Assembly (NCBI GenBank): GCA_900551245.1
Contig: URVC01000005.1
Span: forward strand, 1-64,000
DNA from: an uncultured bacterium
GTDB taxonomy: Bacteria; Verrucomicrobiota; Lentisphaeria; Victivallales; Victivallaceae
Direction: 5' to 3'
DNA length: 64,000 bases
Numbering within the stretch: the first letter of the stretch is position 1; each line of letters opens with the position of its first letter. The notes below the pieces were generated by a model. It did not search any database. It saw only the letters and a program-made list of their open reading frames with translations, and was not told where the DNA came from. Below are positions 24,920-31,904 of the stretch, piece by piece. A program made the translations under genes and the position numbers.

Positions 24920-25483
24920 TCAGTGCTTCTTGTATCCGCACTTCGGGCAGACGCCGTCGACCAGAGCGACGCCGCACAGCGGACAGCGGTCGACGGTCCG
25001 GGCGGGGGTATACTCCTGCGTGGCGGCGTTGACGCCGCTGGTGAAGGTGATCTTCGCGATGTTGAGCTTGTCCTTCAGGAGCTCATAGACGATCTTGATC
25101 ATCCCTTCGACCGTCATGGTCTCCTTGGTGACGACCAGCCGGGCATCGGGATAGGCGGTGGCGAGTTCGGTCTGGAAGGCGGGCCCCTTCATCTTGTTCG
25201 ACGGTGCGCCGTTTTTGATCCCCTGCTTCTCATAGACGCCGAGAATGGCCGGGAGAAGCGGGTCATCCTCGCGCAGGATCAGCGCATGGTCGAAGTTTTT
25301 GAGCACGTTCCAGGCGACCTTCTGGATCTCGTTGCAGGGGAAGACCATGTTGACGCCCGGCTCGATGGTGTCCTCCACCTCAATCGTGAGGACGCCGGTG
25401 TGGCCGTGCAGGTACTGGGCTTCGCCCTGGAACTTGTAGAACCGGTGGGCGTACTGCAGTTCGATGCGGGTGATGCTTCTCAT
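24920..25483 (-). CDS. 6-pyruvoyltetrahydropterin synthase family protein, PTPS-III-like, with C-terminal zinc ribbon
   Basis: The 187-residue protein has the zinc histidines of the PTPS/QueD fold: H13 in YAHRF and H26/H28 in YLHGHTG. The catalytic cysteine of QueD, four residues before HGH, is Ala here, and a Glu (E21) stands so that the motif reads E-x4-HGH. That is the pattern reported for PTPS-III, which replaces FolB in folate synthesis by making 6-hydroxymethyl-dihydropterin from dihydroneopterin triphosphate. Downstream residues E/T (KETMTVEGM) fit the family. The last 22 residues add two CxxC pairs (C167/C170, C179/C182), a zinc ribbon not usual in QueD. AGGAGG precedes the ATG. It follows a PerR-like gene by 30 bases. 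Confidence 0.75.
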   Translation of the reverse strand: MRSITRIELQYAHRFYKFQGEAQYLHGHTGVLTIEVEDTIEPGVNMVFPCNEIQKVAWNVLKNFDHALILREDDPLLPAILGVYEKQGIKNGAPSNKMKGPAFQTELATAYPDARLVVTKETMTVEGMIKIVYELLKDKLNIAKITFTSGVNAATQEYTPARTVDRCPLCGVALVDGVCPKCGYKKH

Positions 25484-25513
25484 AGTTTCCTCCTGTTTTT
25501 TGGTTTGGGGGAG

Positions 25514-25954
25514 CTATTGTTTTTGCGACTCGTCTTTCCGGCGGGCTGCGCATCTGCGGCAGACGCCGACGAGCCGGATCTCCATGTGGGCGACGCTGCC
25601 CGGAATTTCATCCAGCGGGACTGCGGCTCCTTCCGGCCAGTTGAAGTCGGAGATTTCGCCGCATTTTTCGCAGATGAAGTGGCCGTGCGCTCCGGTCCGG
25701 GAGTCGTAACGGGCGCTGTCGATATGATCCATGCGCCGGATGATTCCCTTCGCCGCGAACTCATTGAGGATTCGATATACGCTCTCGCGGGTGATCGCCG
25801 GCTGTGTGCTCCGCACCGCCGCCCAGACCGTGTCCACATCCGGGTGGCTGAGATTATCCGCCAGAAAGTCGTAAACCGCCAGCCGTTGCGAAGTGCATTT
25901 CCAGCCCGCATCCCGGCAGATTTTTGAGAATTCCTGCTGTCTGGTGGCCTGCAT
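25514..25954 (-). CDS. Fur-family metalloregulator, PerR-like
   Basis: The 146-residue protein has an N-terminal winged helix (RLAVYDFLADN, ITRESVYRILNEFAAKGIIRR) and a dimerisation/metal domain. The regulatory-site residues match Bacillus PerR with a one-residue offset: H37, D84, H90, H92 and D103. PerR has Asp at the last position, Fur has Glu. The structural zinc site is intact with C95/C98 and C132/C135. PerR-type proteins sense peroxide through iron-catalysed His oxidation and repress stress genes. The ATG has AGGAT upstream. A palindromic AT-rich box lies at 25986-26000 and could be autoregulatory. Calling it PerR rather than Fur rests on D103 and is a moderate inference. Confidence 0.82.
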   Translation of the reverse strand: MQATRQQEFSKICRDAGWKCTSQRLAVYDFLADNLSHPDVDTVWAAVRSTQPAITRESVYRILNEFAAKGIIRRMDHIDSARYDSRTGAHGHFICEKCGEISDFNWPEGAAVPLDEIPGSVAHMEIRLVGVCRRCAARRKDESQKQ

Positions 25955-25985
25955 GATAAGGGCATCCTGTATTTTAAATCTTAAC

Positions 25986-26000
25986 TATAAATAAATATAA
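25986..26000. promoter_or_regulatory. Candidate PerR-type box
   Basis: TATAAATAAATATAA is a 15-bp AT-rich near-palindrome 32 bp upstream of the PerR-like start codon. Read on the minus strand it agrees with the Bacillus PerR consensus TTATAATNATTATAA at about 11 of 15 positions. The remaining bases of the 25955-26301 gap hold a weak TTGCAA / ATACTT pair near 26128-26150 ahead of the decarboxylase gene and no other clear signal. Confidence 0.35.
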
Positions 26001-26301
26001 CATTCATTTAAGGTGTTTCAAGAATATTTCTCATTTTTTTTTGAAAAAATTTTTCAGGGGGGGAGAGCCCGGGAGCGGCGAAATGTGGCGAGGGGATAAA
26101 AAAACCGTAAATTTTCCGTTTCACGATTTGCAATACCCCGATAAAGGGATACTTTTTATGCGTTGTTGAAAAATCCCGTGTTTCGCTGACTGGGAAGCGG
26201 GATTTTCCGCAGAACCGGGGGGAATCCGCACGCCATCCGGCGGCACAGCTCCGGCAGAGGGTAACAAGAACGTTTGAACGGATACGAAAGGTCAAATTAC
26301 A

Positions 26302-27492
26302 ATGCGGATTGACGTTCTGGACTATTACACCAAAGAGGACTGGCTGGCCATCAAACAGGAGGCCAATCAGCATCCCACACCCTTTCTGGTGGTCAACCTT
26401 GATATCGTGCGCCGGAAATATGAAGAGCTGCTCCACCATTTCCCCTTCGCCAAAATTTACTACGCCGTCAAGGCGAATCCTGCCGTAGAAGTACTGGAAC
26501 TGCTCCGTGACCTCGGCTCCTGCTTCGACATCGCCTCCCGGTACGAGCTGGACCGGGTGCTGGCGCTGGGCATCACCCCCGACCGGATCAGCTTCGGCAA
26601 CACCATCAAGAAGGCGGCGGATATCCGCTACTTTTACGAGAGGGGGGTCCGCCTCTTCGCCACCGACAGCGAGGCGGACCTGCGCAACATCGCCAAGGAG
26701 GCTCCCGGCGCGCGGGTTTTCTGCCGGATTCTCACCGAGGGCAGTGAAACGGCGGACTGGCCGCTTTCGCGCAAGTTCGGCTGCCACCCGGATATGGCGA
26801 TCGACCTGGTGCTGCTGGCCCGGGAGCTCAACCTCGAACCCTGCGGCATCAGCTTCCACGTCGGTTCGCAGCAGCGCGACATCGGCGCCTGGGACTCCGC
26901 CATCGCCAAGGTGCGGTACATCTTCGACTATCTGGAGGGCGAGGGGGTCAAGCTGAGTTTGATCAACATGGGCGGCGGCTTCCCGGCGAACTACATCTCC
27001 AAGACCAACGAGATGACGGTCTACTCCGAGGAGATCACCCGGTATCTGGAAGAGGACTTCGGCGACGACTTCCCGGAGATTATTCTGGAGCCCGGCCGTT
27101 CTCTCGTCGGCGAGTGCGGCGTGCTGGTGAGCGAAGTGGTGCTCATCAGCCAGAAGTCGAGCATGGGGGTCGACAAGTGGCTCTACATCGACACCGGCAA
27201 GTTCAACGGGCTGATCGAGACCTGGGACGAAAGCATCAAGTATCCGCTCTACTGCGAGGCGCGCGGCGAACCCTCCGAGGACTTCATCATCGCCGGACCG
27301 ACCTGCGACAGCCAGGACATCATGTACGAATATTTCCGCAACCCGGTTCCGGCCTACATCAAGCCGGGGGATCGCATCTACTGGCTGAGCTGCGGCGCGT
27401 ACACGTCGAGCTACTGTTCGGTGGAGTTCAACGGCTTCCCGCCGCTGCCGGTCTATTTCGTCAAGAAGCCGGTTCCGGCGGCGGAGGCGTGA
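26302..27492 (+). CDS. Ornithine/lysine decarboxylase family protein (PLP fold type III)
   Basis: The enzyme decarboxylates ornithine (or lysine) to make polyamines. The 396-residue alanine-racemase-fold protein has the PLP lysine K57 in YYAVKANP, the HVGSQ strand that stacks on the cofactor, GGGFP, EPGRSLVGECG for phosphate binding and the catalytic-site GPTCDSQD with Cys335. The length (396) is that of short eukaryote-type and alphaproteobacterial ornithine decarboxylases, not the 700-residue fold type I enzymes. Its stop overlaps the GTG of mutY. Ornithine or lysine preference cannot be read with certainty. Confidence 0.88.
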   Translation: MRIDVLDYYTKEDWLAIKQEANQHPTPFLVVNLDIVRRKYEELLHHFPFAKIYYAVKANPAVEVLELLRDLGSCFDIASRYELDRVLALGITPDRISFGNTIKKAADIRYFYERGVRLFATDSEADLRNIAKEAPGARVFCRILTEGSETADWPLSRKFGCHPDMAIDLVLLARELNLEPCGISFHVGSQQRDIGAWDSAIAKVRYIFDYLEGEGVKLSLINMGGGFPANYISKTNEMTVYSEEITRYLEEDFGDDFPEIILEPGRSLVGECGVLVSEVVLISQKSSMGVDKWLYIDTGKFNGLIETWDESIKYPLYCEARGEPSEDFIIAGPTCDSQDIMYEYFRNPVPAYIKPGDRIYWLSCGAYTSSYCSVEFNGFPPLPVYFVKKPVPAAEA

Positions 27493-28577
27493 CGCCGGTG
27501 CCGTCCGGCGCAGAAGAGAAGGCGGAGAAAGGAACTTCGGAGTTCGATTTCTCCGCGATCGTCCCCGGGCTCCTGCACTGGTACGACCGGAACGCCCGGA
27601 TTCTGCCGTGGCGGGAGGACTCCTCCCCCTACCGGGTGTGGATTTCCGAGATCATGCTTCAGCAGACCCGGGTCGAGGCGGCGAAGCCTTACTTTGAACG
27701 GTTCCTCGCCGCACTGCCCGATCTGGCCTCGCTTGCCTCCGCGCCGGAGGAGCTGCTGCTCAAGCTCTGGGAGGGGCTCGGCTACTACAGCCGGGTCCGC
27801 AACCTCGCCCGTTGCGCCCGGATCATTCAGGCTGAGTACGGCGGGCATTTCCCCGGCTCGGCGGAGGAGCTTCGCCGCCTGCCCGGCATCGGGGAATACA
27901 CGGCGGGGGCGATCGCCTCGATCTCATTCGGTTTGCCGGAGCCGGCGGTGGATGGCAACGTGCTCCGCGTCGCCGCCCGCCTCACCGGATATCTCGGGGA
28001 GGTCACGCAGCCGCGTTTCCGCAAGGAGATCACCGGGAAACTCCGTGCCGTCTACCCTGCCGGACGCTGTGGCGACTTCACCCAGAGCCTGATGGAGCTG
28101 GGGGCGGTGGTCTGTCTGCCGAACGGCGCGCCGAAGTGTTCTTGCTGCCCGCTGGCGGAGCTGTGTGAAGGGCGGCGGGCCGGAACGGCGGCGGAGATTC
28201 CGGTGCGGGCGCCGAAGAAGCCGCGCCGGGTCGAGCGGCGCTGTGTGTTTCTGCTGTGCTGCGGGGAGCGCGTCGCGCTCCGGAAACGCCCCCCGGAGGG
28301 GCTGCTCGCTGGATTGTGGGAGTTCCCGGCGCTGGAGGGGGAGTTCGAAGTGTCCCGTCTGGCGGAGCTGGGGATCCCGCCTGAGACGCCGGTTGAACGG
28401 GTGGTCTCAGCCCGGCATGTTTTCTCCCATCTGGAGTGGGAGATGCAGGGGTATCTGGCCGAACTCTCCCAATCGGTCGAAGGGTATGAATGGGTGACGC
28501 GGCAGGAGCTGGAGACGCGCATTTCTCTGCCCTCCGCCTTCCGGGTGTTCCGCCGGTTTCTGCTCACCGGGAAATAA
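27489..28577 (+). CDS. mutY: A/G-specific adenine glycosylase MutY
   Basis: MutY removes adenine mispaired with 8-oxoguanine. The 362-residue protein has PWRED, ISEIMLQQTRVEA, the helix-hairpin-helix LRRLPGIGEYTAGAI and catalytic Asp in PAVDGNVLRV. The [4Fe-4S] cysteines are in VCLPNGAPKCSCCPLAELC. The C-terminal NUDIX-like 8-oxoG recognition domain follows (WEFPALEGEFE, HVFSHLEWEMQ). The first cluster spacing is C-x7-C where E. coli has C-x6-C, a variant common in other bacteria. The GTG start at 27489 overlaps the decarboxylase stop (GTGA); a second GTG at 27498 is possible. Confidence 0.95.
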   Translation: MTPVPSGAEEKAEKGTSEFDFSAIVPGLLHWYDRNARILPWREDSSPYRVWISEIMLQQTRVEAAKPYFERFLAALPDLASLASAPEELLLKLWEGLGYYSRVRNLARCARIIQAEYGGHFPGSAEELRRLPGIGEYTAGAIASISFGLPEPAVDGNVLRVAARLTGYLGEVTQPRFRKEITGKLRAVYPAGRCGDFTQSLMELGAVVCLPNGAPKCSCCPLAELCEGRRAGTAAEIPVRAPKKPRRVERRCVFLLCCGERVALRKRPPEGLLAGLWEFPALEGEFEVSRLAELGIPPETPVERVVSARHVFSHLEWEMQGYLAELSQSVEGYEWVTRQELETRISLPSAFRVFRRFLLTGK

Positions 28578-28691
28578 AATTCCTGCGGCCATCGGATCCG
28601 TTATTTTTCCGTCACATTTCCGCCGGATCCCCGTCATTTTCCTCGGATAGAGTGATTCTGTGGAAACACGCGTTTTCTTCTCCCTTCGCCG

Positions 28692-29582
28692 TCAGCGGAA
28701 GAGTTCGGGGCCTACCGTTGCGCCCGGGGGAAGTCGGCGGAGACGGTCGAACCACGGGTTGTCGCGCCCCCAGAGGAACTGACTCAGTTCGATGGCGCGG
28801 CAGCAGCGGAAGCCGCCGGAAAGAACTTCGGCAAAGAAGCGCTGACGGCCGGTTTCGACGTCGGGGAGTTCCGTCTCCCCCGCGATGCGGCGGAGCAGCC
28901 AGGGGTCGCGGAGCCAGCCGCGGGCCGCCATCACGCCGGAAGCGCCGGTGGCGGCGGCGAGGGTGCGGGCCTCCTCCGCACTCCGGAGATCGCCGTTGAC
29001 GATGCAGGGAACGGCGCCGAGGTCGGCGATGGCGGCAACGAGCCGCGCTTCCCTGCCTTCGGTCGGGGCGTACCCTTCGGAGACGGTGCGGAAGTGAAGA
29101 AAGAGCCGGTCGAGCGCTCCGGTGCGCGCCAGTGCGGGCAGGAGATGGTGTGCCTCCTCCGGCGAATTCCAGCCGGTGCGGAGTTTGACGCTCAGCGGGA
29201 GGTCGGGCAGAAAGCTCTTCACCCGTTCGACCATCCGGAGGAGGGCGTCGGGATGGCGGAGCGCGCCACCTCCAGCTCCACCACTGGTCACCTGACGGCT
29301 CGGACAGCCGAAATTGAGGTTGATTCCCGCCGCGCCGAGATCGCAAAAGCGCGCCGCCGCTTCGCCGATCACGTCAGGATCAACTCCCATCAACTGGACG
29401 GTGACCGGAATACCTCCGGCGGCGAAAGGTTCGAGGAATGTCTTCAGGTGTTTTCCGCGCGGACAGGCGGTGGTCAGCCGGAGAAAGGGGGTCATCCACC
29501 GCTCGACCAGCCCGAGGCGGTTGGCGGCATGGACGAAGGGGGCGGACATCACCCCCTCCATCGGACCGGGCCAGATCTCCAT
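28692..29582 (-). CDS. tRNA-dihydrouridine synthase (Dus family)
   Basis: Dus enzymes use FMN to reduce uridine to dihydrouridine in the D loop of tRNA. The 296-residue protein starts with the FMN-binding PGPMEGVMSAPF and has the catalytic Cys in NFGCPSRQVTSGGAGG, VKLRTGW, HFRTVSEGY and the phosphate site GVMAARGWLRDPW. The ATG at 29582 follows the pyrD stop after 4 bases; a TTG at 29585 is also in frame. It is the last gene of a minus-strand run with pyrD and pyrK. The subfamily (DusA, B or C) is not settled. Confidence 0.88.
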   Translation of the reverse strand: MEIWPGPMEGVMSAPFVHAANRLGLVERWMTPFLRLTTACPRGKHLKTFLEPFAAGGIPVTVQLMGVDPDVIGEAAARFCDLGAAGINLNFGCPSRQVTSGGAGGGALRHPDALLRMVERVKSFLPDLPLSVKLRTGWNSPEEAHHLLPALARTGALDRLFLHFRTVSEGYAPTEGREARLVAAIADLGAVPCIVNGDLRSAEEARTLAAATGASGVMAARGWLRDPWLLRRIAGETELPDVETGRQRFFAEVLSGGFRCCRAIELSQFLWGRDNPWFDRLRRLPPGATVGPELFR

Positions 29583-29586
29583 CAAT

Positions 29587-30507
29587 TCAGCACTCGACTT
29601 TGCCGACCAGGTCGGAGACCTTCGCGATGCCGTGGCGGTCGAGGTAGGCGTTGATGCCGTCGATCACCTTGAGCGGGGCGAAGGGATCGACGAAGTTGGC
29701 GGTGCCGACTGCGACCGCGCTCGCTCCGGCGAGCAGGAACTCCACCGCGTCCTCGCCGGTCATGATGCCGCCCATGCCGATCACCGGAATCTTCACCGCA
29801 CGGGCCGCTTCATAGACCATGCGCACCGCGATCGGTTTGAGCGCCGGGCCGGAGAAGCCGCCGGTGCGGTTGGCGATCTTCGGCTTGCGCGTTTCGATGT
29901 CGATCGCCATGGCGGTGATCGTGTTGATGAGGGAGACCGCGTCGCTTCCGGCGGCTTCGACCGCGCGGGCGAACTCGCCGATGTTGGAGACGTTCGGGCT
30001 GAGCTTGGTGATCAGCGGCAGGGTGGTCGCCGCCCGGACCGTTTTCACCACCTCCGCGGCCAGCATCGGATCGGTGCCGAAGGCGACGCCGCCGGCCTTG
30101 ACGTTGGGGCAGGAGATGTTGATTTCCAGCGCGGTGATCCCCTCCTTTTCCGCTTCGAGGCGGGCGGCGACTTCGCCGTATTCGGCGATCGAGGTGCCCC
30201 AGATGTTGACGATCACCGTCGCGCCGACCCGGCGGAGGAAGGGCATGTAGTGTTCCTTGTGGAGGAACGCTTCGACCCCCGGACCCTGCAGGCCGATGGC
30301 GTTGAGCATGCCGCCGGTGACTTCGGCGACGCGCGGGGTCGGGTTGCCGTGCGACGGGGTCATGCGGATTCCCTTGACCACCACCGCGCCGAGGCGCGAG
30401 ATGTCGTAGTAGTTGTGATATTCGAAGCCGTAGCCGAAGGTGCCGGAGGCGGTCATCACCGGGTTTTTCAGCGTGAACTTTCCGAGATTGCAGACAAGAT
30501 CGGCCAT
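29587..30507 (-). CDS. pyrD: Dihydroorotate dehydrogenase, catalytic subunit (class 1B)
   Basis: PyrD oxidises dihydroorotate to orotate in pyrimidine synthesis. The 306-residue FMN protein has ASGTFGYG near the start, NAIGLQGPG, the catalytic cysteine of class 1 enzymes in NISCPNVKAGG, KLSPNVSNI, and the FMN phosphate loop GMGGIMTGEDAVEFLLAGA. The Cys base marks class 1, and the partner gene pyrK directly upstream marks class 1B, which uses NAD. The ATG at 30507 lies 2 bases after the pyrK stop; the open frame upstream overlaps pyrK in another frame. Confidence 0.95.
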   Translation of the reverse strand: MADLVCNLGKFTLKNPVMTASGTFGYGFEYHNYYDISRLGAVVVKGIRMTPSHGNPTPRVAEVTGGMLNAIGLQGPGVEAFLHKEHYMPFLRRVGATVIVNIWGTSIAEYGEVAARLEAEKEGITALEINISCPNVKAGGVAFGTDPMLAAEVVKTVRAATTLPLITKLSPNVSNIGEFARAVEAAGSDAVSLINTITAMAIDIETRKPKIANRTGGFSGPALKPIAVRMVYEAARAVKIPVIGMGGIMTGEDAVEFLLAGASAVAVGTANFVDPFAPLKVIDGINAYLDRHGIAKVSDLVGKVEC

Positions 30508-30509
30508 TT

Positions 30510-31292
30510 TTACTGCTCCACGTAAACGTCTTTGAGTTTGAACACCGGCCCGTCGGTGCAGGCGCGGGCGTACTGCCACCCCTCCTGGGTATCCGCCTTG
30601 ACTTTGACCACGCAGGCGAAACAGGCGCCGACGCCGCAGCACATCAGGTGGTCGATCGAGAGTTCGCCGTCCTGCTGCCGGGCGCGCAGAATCTTCGCCA
30701 GCGCCATCAGCATCGGATGTGGTCCGCAACCGTAGAAGAAGAAGCGCCGTTCCGGCTGTTCATCGAGCAGCTGTTCGACCAGCTTCGTGACGAAGCCCTT
30801 TTCCCCTTCGGAGCCGTCGTTGGTGGCGACCCGCACCTCGTATCCGGCGGCGCGGTAGACGTCGGTGAGAAGGACGTCCGCCCGGCTGCGCGCGCCGAGC
30901 AGGAAGAGGCCGCGCTGTTTCATCTGGCGCGTCAGAAGGTAGGTGGCCGCCGCGCCGTATCCGCCCGCGACCAGGACCGGCGTCACCGGTTCCGGCACGT
31001 CGGCGAATCCAGTGCCGAGCGGACCCATCAGGTCGCAGAACGCGCCGGGGGGGAGCTGGGAGAGCTCCCGCGTTCCCGCGCCGACGACCTTGTAGACGAC
31101 GCTGAGCGCGCCGTCGGGTTCGGTGTTGTGGATGCTGAAGGGGCGGCGCAGAATGTGGTCGCCGCGCCGGTCGATCCGGACGTGGACGAACTGCCCCGCC
31201 CGCGCCTTCCGGCAGATTTCCGGGGCGTAAAAGCGGACGAGGAAGTAGTCGTTCTGCAGCCGTTCGTTGCTGATGATCTGGCCGTTCTGCAT
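30510..31292 (-). CDS. pyrK: Dihydroorotate dehydrogenase electron-transfer subunit PyrK
   Basis: PyrK passes electrons from PyrD to NAD through FAD and a [2Fe-2S] cluster. The 260-residue protein has the FAD-binding barrel (RRPFSIHNTE), the NAD-binding part (VLVAGGYGAAAT, FFYGCGPHPML) and the C-terminal cluster motif CCGVGACFACVVKV followed by ARACTDGPVF, giving C-x4-C-x2-C-xn-C. It is one gene upstream of pyrD with a 2-base gap. The stop of the metallo-beta-lactamase gene upstream is 3 bases before its start. Confidence 0.93.
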   Translation of the reverse strand: MQNGQIISNERLQNDYFLVRFYAPEICRKARAGQFVHVRIDRRGDHILRRPFSIHNTEPDGALSVVYKVVGAGTRELSQLPPGAFCDLMGPLGTGFADVPEPVTPVLVAGGYGAAATYLLTRQMKQRGLFLLGARSRADVLLTDVYRAAGYEVRVATNDGSEGEKGFVTKLVEQLLDEQPERRFFFYGCGPHPMLMALAKILRARQQDGELSIDHLMCCGVGACFACVVKVKADTQEGWQYARACTDGPVFKLKDVYVEQ

Positions 31293-31295
31293 GAT

Positions 31296-31904
31296 TTAAT
31301 CCTGAAGATAGGGGTTGGTGGCACGTTCGCAGCCGATGGTGGTGGCCGGACCGTGACCGGGATATACGTTCAAGTCGTCCGCCAGCGTCAGGAGACGGCT
31401 GTGGATCGACTCCATGAGCGAATGATAGTCGCCGCCGGGCAGGTCGGTGCGCCCGACCGAACCGGCGAAGAGCGTGTCGCCGACGAAGAGGGCGTTCCCT
31501 GCCGCGAAGAGCAGGCCGCTTCCGCCGGGGGTGTGCCCGGGCAGCGGGATCACGGTGAAATCGTCATTCGGGGCGAACTCCTTCGCCGGCGGGAGGTTTT
31601 TCGCGGCGGGGAGCCACGGCAGGAGGGCGTTCTCCGGACTGGCGTAGAGGGGGTGATCCGCCGCCGCGAGCCGGACGCAGTCGATTCCCAGCGCCCTGGC
31701 GACCTCTCCGGCGGCGGAGATGTGGTCCACATGGGCGTGGGTGAGCAGGATTTCCACCCGGTCGAAGTCGAAGGAGCGGGCGACGGCGACGATCTCGGCC
31801 GCGTCGCCGCCCGGATCGATCACGTAGAGCTGCCGCTTTTCCGGCAGATGGACGAAATAGCAGTTGGTGTCGATGAGGCCGACCGGAAGAGTTTTGATGT
31901 TCAT
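31296..31904 (-). CDS. MBL-fold metallo-hydrolase (glyoxalase II-like)
   Basis: This 202-residue protein has the metallo-beta-lactamase signature THAHVDH, then VIPLPGHTPGG, FVGDTLFAGSVGRTDLPGGD and the closing VYPGHGPATT. The set of His and Asp residues is complete for a two-metal site. Family members near this size hydrolyse thioesters such as S-lactoylglutathione, or act as persulfide dioxygenases or unknown hydrolases. The ATG overlaps the stop of the large transglutaminase-like gene (ATGA). It sits just upstream of pyrK. The substrate is unknown. Confidence 0.85.
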   Translation of the reverse strand: MNIKTLPVGLIDTNCYFVHLPEKRQLYVIDPGGDAAEIVAVARSFDFDRVEILLTHAHVDHISAAGEVARALGIDCVRLAAADHPLYASPENALLPWLPAAKNLPPAKEFAPNDDFTVIPLPGHTPGGSGLLFAAGNALFVGDTLFAGSVGRTDLPGGDYHSLMESIHSRLLTLADDLNVYPGHGPATTIGCERATNPYLQD

